From Caldicellulosiruptor danielii (GTDB lineage: Bacteria > Bacillota > Thermoanaerobacteria > Caldicellulosiruptorales > Caldicellulosiruptoraceae), in the NCBI RefSeq assembly GCF_034343125.1, contig NZ_CP139957.1, positions 2,474,001 through 2,538,000 of the forward strand: a stretch of DNA of 64,000 nucleotides, given 5' to 3'. The notes under the pieces were generated by a model that was not told the DNA's origin, searched no databases, and was given only the letters and a program-made list of their open reading frames with translations. The position numbers and the translations under genes are program-made. This document shows, in pieces, positions 57,821 to 64,000 of this stretch (position 1 is the stretch's first letter; the number at the start of each line of letters is the position of its first letter).

Positions 57821-58911
57821 ACTATCACCCCTTCGTCCAAAGTAACATACACAGGCTCTCCGCCTTTGGGCATCCAAACCTTTTCTGGGTCTTTGCAAAT
57901 CTCTCTAATAGCCGACTCTTCTGATGCAACATACACAAAATCACCTTTTTGTGCAGCCACAAGTGGTCGCAGCTTTATTCTATCATTAAGCGCCAATATT
58001 CCATTTGAAAATCCCAAGATTATCGAAAACGGACCATTCACTAAACAAGACGCATATACTGCTCTTATTGCTCTGAGCTTTTCTCTTTCTTGTTCGCTTT
58101 GTCTGTCAATCACACTCCAAAAAGGAGCTGCCAGGGCTTTAGCTGCAATCTCAACAGAAAGCTTGTGCTTTCTCAAAAGAAGGTCAAAAAGGTATGCCAT
58201 GACCTCAGTATCTGTTCTGAGTGTACACTTGTAACCAAACATCTCCAAATATCTATAATTTGTGCCATATGACGAAATCTCGCCATTGTGGACAATCGAC
58301 CAGTCAAGCAGGGTAAACGGGTGCGCACCGCCCCACCAGCCTGGCGTATTTGTTGGGAATCTTGAGTGCGCTGTCCAGATATATGCTTTGTATTCATCAA
58401 TCCTGAAAAACTCGCCTATGTCCTCTGGATACCCAACTCCTTTGAATGCACCCATGTTTTTTCCGCTTGAAAATACATATGCACCTTCAATTCTGCTGTT
58501 TATAAACATAACACTGTCTACAACAAAGTCCTCTTCTGTTTTTTCTGCATCTCTCAGTCTTTTCTCAAGCGGCTTTACAAAATATCTCCAGACAATTGGG
58601 CTGTTTTGAATGCTTGAAACCTTTCTTGTTGGAATTACTTCACTTTCTAATATTTCAAAGTTTTGGTTTAAAAAGTGCTCTGTATCCTCTTTTGCTTTTA
58701 TATCATCAAAAAATAGGTGAAAAGCATACCAGTCTTTTCTGTCAGGATAGATTCCATACGCTGCAAACCCGCCACCAAGTCCATTTCCTCTTTCCTTCAT
58801 GATGGCAATAGAATTGATGATGTCTGTGCCAGAAATCCTCACACCCTTTTTGTTAATAAACCCCGAAATAGCACAACCAGATGGAATTCTAACTTGCCCT
58901 TCCCTTAACAA
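57817..58911 (-). CDS. Class II glutamine amidotransferase subunit of split glutamate synthase
   Basis: This 364-residue protein hydrolyses glutamine to ammonia. The sequence MLREGQVRIPSG before CAISGF indicates a short propeptide whose removal exposes catalytic Cys13, as in GATase-II enzymes. Supporting motifs are HSRFPTNTPGWWGGAHPF, VHNGEISSYG and RTDTEVMAYLFDLL. It opens the five-gene operon: glutaminase, FMN synthase, polyferredoxin, FAD subunit, GXGXG domain. The promoter lies in the 350-bp region upstream. Confidence 0.9.
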   Translation of the reverse strand: MLREGQVRIPSGCAISGFINKKGVRISGTDIINSIAIMKERGNGLGGGFAAYGIYPDRKDWYAFHLFFDDIKAKEDTEHFLNQNFEILESEVIPTRKVSSIQNSPIVWRYFVKPLEKRLRDAEKTEEDFVVDSVMFINSRIEGAYVFSSGKNMGAFKGVGYPEDIGEFFRIDEYKAYIWTAHSRFPTNTPGWWGGAHPFTLLDWSIVHNGEISSYGTNYRYLEMFGYKCTLRTDTEVMAYLFDLLLRKHKLSVEIAAKALAAPFWSVIDRQSEQEREKLRAIRAVYASCLVNGPFSIILGFSNGILALNDRIKLRPLVAAQKGDFVYVASEESAIREICKDPEKVWMPKGGEPVYVTLDEGVIV

Positions 58912-59262
58912 TTTCTATACCTCCTGTGTATATAAATTGAAAATTATTTACTATCGAGTTTTTTGCTTCTAAAAAAATAACATCTTTTGCATACAAAAAA
59001 CAACATTTATACATGTATACAATGGGTTAAGTTTAATTATAGCAGCAAATTTTTAAACAATCAATAATAAATTGAAGTGAATTTTTTGTAAGCTGCAAGT
59101 TGTAAACAAAAAACTTGCAATTTTGCTGTGAAGCTTGCAAACCTGTGTGCAGGAAGATAAAAGATAAAAATTTTGATTGTACCTTTTAATTGCAACGATT
59201 ATAGGGTAGAATTTAAGTATACCACAGTCAGACCGAAAAAATGAATTTTTAGAGGTGAGAAA
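58912..59262. other. Divergent intergenic region between the glutamate synthase operon and the cupin gene
   Basis: A 12-bp perfect palindrome, TATACATGTATA (59008-59019), lies about 100 bp upstream of the operon start and may be an operator. TGCAAGTT/AACTTGCA (8 bp, about 59093-59119) is a further inverted pair, and CTTGCAA recurs around 59090-59150. No gene is seen. Confidence 0.4.
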
Positions 59263-59586
59263 ATGCCAAAGCGAAATATAAAAGAGCAACCTACATTGTT
59301 TGGCGACCCTGGATTTTCTTCGTGGGGTATAGCTTATTATAAAAAAGGGCAGAAAAATATTGTAGAAAGGCATATGCATGACTGTGATGAGTATTATTTT
59401 ATACTTGAAGGGAAATTGAAAGTGATTTCAGAAGACAAGGAATACATACTTGAAAAAGGTGATATGCTGTGGACCAAAATGGGCAACTTTCATGAAATTG
59501 TAGAAGCTTTAGAGGACACAACAATGTTTTGGCTGGAAGGTCCTCTTATGGGTAAAAAACGAAAAGGACATCAATATGAGCCATGA
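59263..59586 (+). CDS. Cupin-domain protein
   Basis: This 107-residue single-cupin protein has the first motif ERHMHDCDEYYFILEGKLKV (H-H-E-type metal ligands) and the second motif KGDMLWTKMGNFHEIVEALE. Small cupins bind a metal and a small ligand, often a sugar or acid. AGGTGAG lies 8 nt before the ATG. It is monocistronic by spacing. The ligand and role cannot be deduced. Confidence 0.87.
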   Translation: MPKRNIKEQPTLFGDPGFSSWGIAYYKKGQKNIVERHMHDCDEYYFILEGKLKVISEDKEYILEKGDMLWTKMGNFHEIVEALEDTTMFWLEGPLMGKKRKGHQYEP

Positions 59587-59696
59587 ATTATGAGACATAG
59601 TATGAGCCATAAATATGATATTGAAAAGAGTTTGGTTTTACTGTAAAATAGTAAATAGCTTTTGGATAAAAACAAAAATAAGTTCTGCTATTTGTT

Positions 59697-59794
59697 AAAA
59701 GGGAGTAGCACCAAAAGCCTTGTCCTCAACATTCGCGAGAAAGGTATTTTAAAAGACCTTTCTCTGGGGATAAGGGCCCAAAATAGGGTGTGCG
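59697..59794 (+). promoter_or_regulatory. yybP-ykoY-type (Mn2+) riboswitch aptamer
   Basis: The leader of the P-type ATPase gene has AAAAGGGAGTAGC, the conserved first loop of the yybP-ykoY class. TTGTCCTCAACATTCGCGAG follows as the second loop, then a long GAGAAAGGT/ACCTTTCTC stem and a closing GGGTGTGC. The class senses manganese and commonly precedes metal exporters, including P2-type ATPases. I recognised it by eye from these motifs and the gene context. Confidence 0.75.
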
Positions 59795-59841
59795 AGACTT
59801 TTAACATGTGACTCACCATCACATGTTAAAAGTCTTTTTTA
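59795..59841 (+). terminator. Expression-platform terminator of the Mn riboswitch
   Basis: AGACTTTTAACATGTGA (59795-59811) and TCACATGTTAAAAGTCT (59819-59835) form a perfect 17-bp stem with loop CTCACCA, followed by a T-run. Without metal the mRNA should end here; metal binding would favour readthrough, as described for lactococcal yoaB. Confidence 0.85.
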
Positions 59842-59936
59842 TTTGTCTTTAAAAAGATTTTACAAAACCCATAATAGTTTTGTTAGCAGTTTTAAAAACA
59901 CTTCAAAAACACTTTTGAAGAAGGAGGGATTTGAGC

Positions 59937-62594
59937 TTGAATCAAAATTTTTCTGATTTTCACTCTAAAACTATTAAGACCGTTTTGGAGAATTTCAAAA
60001 CAAGTTTAAGCGGACTTTCCTATCAAGAGGCAGAAGAAAGACTTAAAGTGTACGGAAAAAACGTAATTGAAGAAGGAAAAAAGAAATCCATATTTGCTCT
60101 TTTCCTGGAACAATTCAAGAATGTAATGGTACTTGTACTTTTTGCTGCGGCTATAATCTCTATTCTTCTTGGTGAAGCAGCAGATGCCGCAATCATCTTG
60201 GCAGTACTGCTCATCAATGCAGTCTTTGGAGTTGCGCAGGAACTAAAAGCTGAAAAAGCCATTGATGCTCTCAAAAAGCTTAATATGCCCTATGCAAAAG
60301 TTTACAGAGATGGACATTTGATGCAAATCAAAACTGATGAAATTGTTGTTGGTGATATAATTGAGATTGAAGCGGGAGATATTGTCCCAGCAGACCTGAG
60401 ACTCATTGAAAGTTTCAATCTTAAAATTGATGAGTCAGCTTTAACTGGAGAATCTGTCCCTGTTGAAAAAGATGCAAATAGTGTTCTTGATAAGTCAACT
60501 CCTCTTGCAGAAAGAACCAATATGGCTTTCATGGGAACAATTGTAACATATGGTCGAGCAAAAGGCGTGGTTGTTTCAACAGGTATGAAAACAGAGATAG
60601 GCAAAATTGCAAACTTTGTCAACCTACAGTCTGCGATTGATACTAAAACTCCTCTCCATGAGAAGTTAGAAGAAATTGGGAAATATCTCACAGTTGCAAT
60701 TCTTGCAATAGCATTTATTGTCTTTATAACAGGATTGCTTTATAAGCGAGATGTATTTGAAATGTTTTTGACAGCTGTGTCATTGGCTGTTGCTGCAATC
60801 CCTGAAGGACTTCCTGCCGTTGTGACAATTGTTCTGGCAATTGGCGTTCAAAGAATGGCAAAACGAAACGCTATAATAAGAAGATTGTCTTCAATTGAGA
60901 CATTAGGAAGAGTAGAAGTTATTTGCTCTGACAAAACAGGGACACTTACTCAAAACAAGATGAATGTCGTAAAAGTCTATTGTAACAATACCTTGTTCGA
61001 AAATCTTGAGCACGAAGATAAAACATCTAAAACCTTACTTCAGATAATGGCACTATGTAATGACGTCAAACTTGATTTAGTTGACAAAAAACCTCAGTTT
61101 ATAGGAGACCCTACCGAAATTGCCTTGGTAAAATTTGCTTATGAAAAAGGATTAAACAAGAATGCCATCGAAAAGGTTTTTAAAAGAGTGTACGAAATAC
61201 CTTTTGACTCTGTAAGAAAAATGATGACAACTGTACACGAAGTCAAAAATGATGAAAAACTTCTGGTATTTTCCAAAGGTGCTGTGGATGTGATAATTAA
61301 TAAGTGCAAGTTTATAATGGTAAATGGTGAAATACTCTCTCTTGATGAAAATACAAACCAAAAAATACTGCAAGCAAACAAAGAAATGACATCAAACGCC
61401 CTTCGAGTATTGGCATTTGCTTATAAAGAAATTGATAAAAATGAGTTAGAAGATGAAAATTCTATTGAAGATAGCCTCATCTTTATAGGACTTGTTGGAA
61501 TGATTGACCCGCCAAGGAAAGAAGCTTATGGAGCAGTTGAAGTGTGCTACCAAGCAGGAATCACACCTGTGATGATAACAGGTGACCACAAAGACACAGC
61601 TTTAGCCATTGCAAAAGAATTAAAAATAATTGATACAAGCAAAGAAGAACTTTCACAGGTTTTGACTGGTAGTGAAATTGAAAAATTAGATGAGCAGCAG
61701 CTAAAAGAAAAAGTAAAAGAAGTGAGAGTATATGCAAGAGTCTCTCCAGAGCACAAATTAAGAATTGTTGATGCATGGAAAAGTCATGGCAAAATAGTTG
61801 CTATGACAGGTGATGGTGTAAACGACGCACCTGCTTTAAAAGCTGCTGATATTGGAATTGGTATGGGAATAACCGGAACTGATGTTACCAAAAATGTATC
61901 TGATGTTATTCTGGCTGACGATAACTTTGCAACAATTGTTGCAGCTGTTGAAGAAGGAAGAAAGATTTATGACAACATACGAAAGACCATACAATTTTTG
62001 CTTTCTTCAAACATTGGAGAGGTTGTAACACTCTTTTTTGCAACACTTTTAAACTGGGTAGTATTGTATCCAATTCATATCTTGTGGGTAAACCTTGTAA
62101 CTGATACGTTCCCTGCTCTGGCACTTGGCATGGAAAAAGCAGAAAGTGATGTAATGAAGAGAAAACCAAAGAAAACTTCAGAAAATATTTTTGCAGGTGG
62201 GCTTGGTTTTTCAATTTTGTATCAAGGTTTTCTAAAAGGTTTGATAACATTACTGGTCTTCTTTATTGGGAACAAATTATATGGCCACAAAACTGCCATC
62301 ACTATGACTTTCATGGTATTGAGCCTCATACAACTTACACATGCATACAATGTGCGTTCAAACATTAATTCGCTGTTTAAAATGGGTGTATTTTCAAACA
62401 AATATTTAAATCTTGCTTTTATAGCGTCGTTTCTGCTTCAGGTTGTAGTGCTATTAGTTCCGCCACTGAGAGAGCTATTTAAGCTCTCCTACCTCAATTT
62501 TTCACAATGGACAATCGTAATTGTTGCGTCACTTTCTATTATCCCAATTGTGGAAGTTGTAAAATATTTCACACGACATTTCCATAAAGAATAA
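59937..62594 (+). CDS. P2-type cation-transporting ATPase (Ca2+/Mn2+ exporter)
   Basis: This protein of about 885 residues is a P-type ATPase of the SERCA/PMR1 group. It has actuator motif LTGESVPVEKD, helix-4 PEGLP (about residue 290), phosphorylation site CSDKTGTLTQNK (about D332), ITGDHKDTALAIA and MTGDGVNDAPALKAADIG. It pumps Ca2+ or Mn2+ out of the cell. A manganese-type riboswitch in its leader points to Mn2+. I favour the TTG at 59937 because AAGGAGGG ends 8 nt before it; a TTG at 59931 is too close. A second cation carrier follows. Confidence 0.95.
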   Translation: MNQNFSDFHSKTIKTVLENFKTSLSGLSYQEAEERLKVYGKNVIEEGKKKSIFALFLEQFKNVMVLVLFAAAIISILLGEAADAAIILAVLLINAVFGVAQELKAEKAIDALKKLNMPYAKVYRDGHLMQIKTDEIVVGDIIEIEAGDIVPADLRLIESFNLKIDESALTGESVPVEKDANSVLDKSTPLAERTNMAFMGTIVTYGRAKGVVVSTGMKTEIGKIANFVNLQSAIDTKTPLHEKLEEIGKYLTVAILAIAFIVFITGLLYKRDVFEMFLTAVSLAVAAIPEGLPAVVTIVLAIGVQRMAKRNAIIRRLSSIETLGRVEVICSDKTGTLTQNKMNVVKVYCNNTLFENLEHEDKTSKTLLQIMALCNDVKLDLVDKKPQFIGDPTEIALVKFAYEKGLNKNAIEKVFKRVYEIPFDSVRKMMTTVHEVKNDEKLLVFSKGAVDVIINKCKFIMVNGEILSLDENTNQKILQANKEMTSNALRVLAFAYKEIDKNELEDENSIEDSLIFIGLVGMIDPPRKEAYGAVEVCYQAGITPVMITGDHKDTALAIAKELKIIDTSKEELSQVLTGSEIEKLDEQQLKEKVKEVRVYARVSPEHKLRIVDAWKSHGKIVAMTGDGVNDAPALKAADIGIGMGITGTDVTKNVSDVILADDNFATIVAAVEEGRKIYDNIRKTIQFLLSSNIGEVVTLFFATLLNWVVLYPIHILWVNLVTDTFPALALGMEKAESDVMKRKPKKTSENIFAGGLGFSILYQGFLKGLITLLVFFIGNKLYGHKTAITMTFMVLSLIQLTHAYNVRSNINSLFKMGVFSNKYLNLAFIASFLLQVVVLLVPPLRELFKLSYLNFSQWTIVIVASLSIIPIVEVVKYFTRHFHKE

Positions 62595-62606
62595 TTCCAA
62601 AAGCTT

Positions 62607-62647
62607 TGTCAAGAAGAGGCACAAAACGCCTCTTCTTGACACTTTTT
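62607..62647 (+). terminator. Terminator after the P-type ATPase gene
   Basis: TGTCAAGAAGAGGC (62607-62620) and GCCTCTTCTTGACA (62628-62641) form a perfect 14-bp stem, then CTTTTTATTT. Confidence 0.9.
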
Positions 62648-62701
62648 ATTTAAGAGTAGTATTCTTAGTAAGAAACATTAACAAAAGAAAGGGATGACAA
62701 A

Positions 62702-63709
62702 ATGGTAGAAGGATATGTCTTAAAACTGATTATTTCTTTATTTGTTATACTTATGGGCTGTACCTTTTTTACAAATGCTGTTGAATGGTTTGGAAAAAAG
62801 TTAAACCTTGCCGAGGGAGCAATTGGAAGCATTTTAGCTGCGGTTGGCACAGCTTTGCCAGAAACCATTATACCCATTATTGCTATCCTTTTTTCAAAGG
62901 GTGAAAGTTCAAATGAAGTTGGAATTGGTGCGATTGCCGGTGCACCTTTTATGCTTGGAACACTTGCTTTTTTCATCACAGGTCTGGCAGTTATAATTTA
63001 CACATTGCTTAAAAAAAGAACCCTAAAAATGAATGTCGACCTGAGTGCATTTGAAAGAGACCTTACCTACTTTATGATTGTGTATGGCATTGCTGTTGCA
63101 ACAACTTTTATACAAAACCATAAGCTAATTAGAACAATAATTGCTATCATTCTTTTTGTTGCTTATCTTATCTATATAAAAAAGACTTTGGCGGATGAGT
63201 CTGAAAATGAAGAAACACAAAAGCTTGAAGAGCTGTACTTTACAAGGTTTTTAAAACTTCCAAACAACTTTCTTTGGATAAGCGCCCAGCTTATTCTCTC
63301 ACTTGCTATAATAATCTTTGGTGCTCGCCTTTTTGTCGAATATGTACAGAAAGTGGCAACCTTGATTGGAATCTCAGCACTTGTTCTTTCAATCATCATC
63401 ACGCCAATTGCAACAGAGCTTCCTGAAAAGCTGAATTCTGTAATATGGATTGGTAAGAAAAAAGACACGCTTGCACTTGGAAATATAACAGGTGCTATGG
63501 TATTTCAGTCGTCCGTTCCTGTTGTTTTTGGCATAATTTTTACGCCATGGAACTTAAAAGGAATTACAATGGTATCTGCTATTTTGGCTTTTTCGTCTTC
63601 TGTTTTAAATATTCTGTGGGTTAAAATTAGAAAGAATGTTAATCCATTTGCGCTTTTGTTTGGTGGAGTGCTGTATCTTATATTTATAGCTTACGTTTTC
63701 TGGATATAA
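62702..63709 (+). CDS. Sodium/calcium exchanger-family (CaCA) membrane protein
   Basis: This 335-residue membrane protein has two inverted halves of about five helices. The alpha-repeats are ILAAVGTALPETIIPIIAIL and IIITPIATELPEKLNSVIWI. Acidic residues within GTALPET and ATELPEK are the expected cation ligands. It would exchange Ca2+ or another divalent ion for Na+ or H+. Its place beside a riboswitch-controlled P-type ATPase suggests both handle the same metal. AAAGAAAGGGATG precedes the ATG. Confidence 0.9.
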   Translation: MVEGYVLKLIISLFVILMGCTFFTNAVEWFGKKLNLAEGAIGSILAAVGTALPETIIPIIAILFSKGESSNEVGIGAIAGAPFMLGTLAFFITGLAVIIYTLLKKRTLKMNVDLSAFERDLTYFMIVYGIAVATTFIQNHKLIRTIIAIILFVAYLIYIKKTLADESENEETQKLEELYFTRFLKLPNNFLWISAQLILSLAIIIFGARLFVEYVQKVATLIGISALVLSIIITPIATELPEKLNSVIWIGKKKDTLALGNITGAMVFQSSVPVVFGIIFTPWNLKGITMVSAILAFSSSVLNILWVKIRKNVNPFALLFGGVLYLIFIAYVFWI

Positions 63710-63738
63710 TTGTATAGATTTTTATTCCATGTCTGTGT

Positions 63739-63744
63739 TATAAT
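63739..63744 (+). promoter_or_regulatory. -10 box ahead of the coiled-coil gene
   Basis: A perfect TATAAT lies 36 bp before the next gene's start; the -35 is weak. Confidence 0.4.
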
Positions 63745-63779
63745 TAAGAAAAATAAGTAAAGTTTTAAGGAGAAAAGCA

Positions 63780-64000
63780 ATGAGTGATAGGGAAATATTG
63801 GAGTTAATACTTGAAAAAGTAACTATAATTGACCAAAAGGTTGACAGGCTTGAAAAGAGGGTTGAAAATCTTGAAAAGAGAGTTGAAAACCTTGAAAAGA
63901 AAGTTGAAGCCCTCGAAAGGAGAGTTGAAAGCCTCGAAAGAAGAGTTGAGAGTCTCGAAAGAAGAGTAGAAAGCCTTGAAAAGAGAATGGATTCACTTGA
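63780..64000 (+). CDS. Heptad-repeat coiled-coil protein (3' end outside window)
   Basis: The visible 73 residues begin MSDREILELILEKVTIIDQK. They continue as a strict 7-residue pattern (RVENLEK, RVESLER, KVEALER and similar) repeated at least eight times. The DNA repeats with a 21-bp unit. Leu and Val at a/d positions predict a long parallel coiled coil. AAGGAG lies 7 nt before the ATG. I recognise no function. Similar short coiled-coil proteins occur in many thermophilic Firmicutes. Confidence 0.8.
   Translation, partial: MSDREILELILEKVTIIDQKVDRLEKRVENLEKRVENLEKKVEALERRVESLERRVESLERRVESLEKRMDSL

Noticed and set aside
1-64000. tRNA or rRNA genes
   Set aside because: No cloverleaf or rRNA-like conserved stretch was recognised on either strand; a tRNAscan-SE/Infernal run would settle it.

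Overview
The window is AT-rich bacterial DNA with strong GGAGG-type ribosome sites, frequent GTG/TTG starts and many hairpin-plus-T terminators. Gene content fits a thermophilic, plant-polysaccharide-fermenting Firmicute: a GH3 glycosidase, an SGNH acetylesterase, a CUT1-type sugar ABC importer without its own ATPase, S-layer-homology (SLH) proteins, a glmS ribozyme and mbl next to flagellar rod genes. I infer Caldicellulosiruptor or a close relative; this rests on gene content, not on a database match.

Layout. 1-2.5 kb: 5' part of a LacI-family regulator, then DNA polymerase IV with a putative SOS box and a small partner gene. 2.5-5.0 kb: a defence-like island with two divergent SecB-like chaperone modules. 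One is an XRE antitoxin plus chaperone with no toxin. The other is an ADP-ribosyltransferase-like toxin, a small antitoxin and a chaperone split by a frameshift at an A7 run; its layout resembles the CmdTAC toxin-antitoxin-chaperone systems. 5.1-6.5 kb: a LysE exporter and a non-coding stretch with five contiguous 20-bp degenerate repeats. 6.5-10 kb: glmM and glmS with a glmS ribozyme between them. 10-16.3 kb: SGNH esterase, MFS exporter, AEC transporter and a long transketolase-like enzyme.

16.3-27.3 kb is a sugar-uptake locus: membrane-bound AraC regulator, binding protein, two permeases, and sugar isomerase/oxidoreductase genes. An insertion sequence with a 15-bp target duplication sits between the regulator and the ribosome site of the binding-protein gene. 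27.5-30.5 kb: mbl, flhO, flhP and a FlgJ-like gene. 30.7-37.8 kb: S41 protease, two SLH proteins and dusB with a tiny overlapping upstream ORF. 37.9-42.2 kb: a TraX-like gene, an orphan TnpB with a recognisable right end (probable omega RNA), and two gene remnants meeting at about 40.85 kb.

42.3-51.5 kb: GH3 glycosidase with a dyad operator, a PIN toxin/small-antitoxin pair, a two-component system with an ABC-2 exporter, and a frameshifted Uma2 gene. 51.5-58.9 kb: a lactate-permease-like transporter, an HD protein and a five-gene split glutamate synthase operon (glutaminase, FMN synthase, polyferredoxin, FAD subunit, GXGXG domain). 59.2-64 kb: a cupin, a yybP-ykoY-type manganese riboswitch ahead of a P2-type ATPase, a cation exchanger, and the start of a heptad-repeat coiled-coil protein.

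The most unusual content is the twin SecB-like toxin-antitoxin-chaperone island at 2.5-5.0 kb. At least four accessory genes carry frameshifts.
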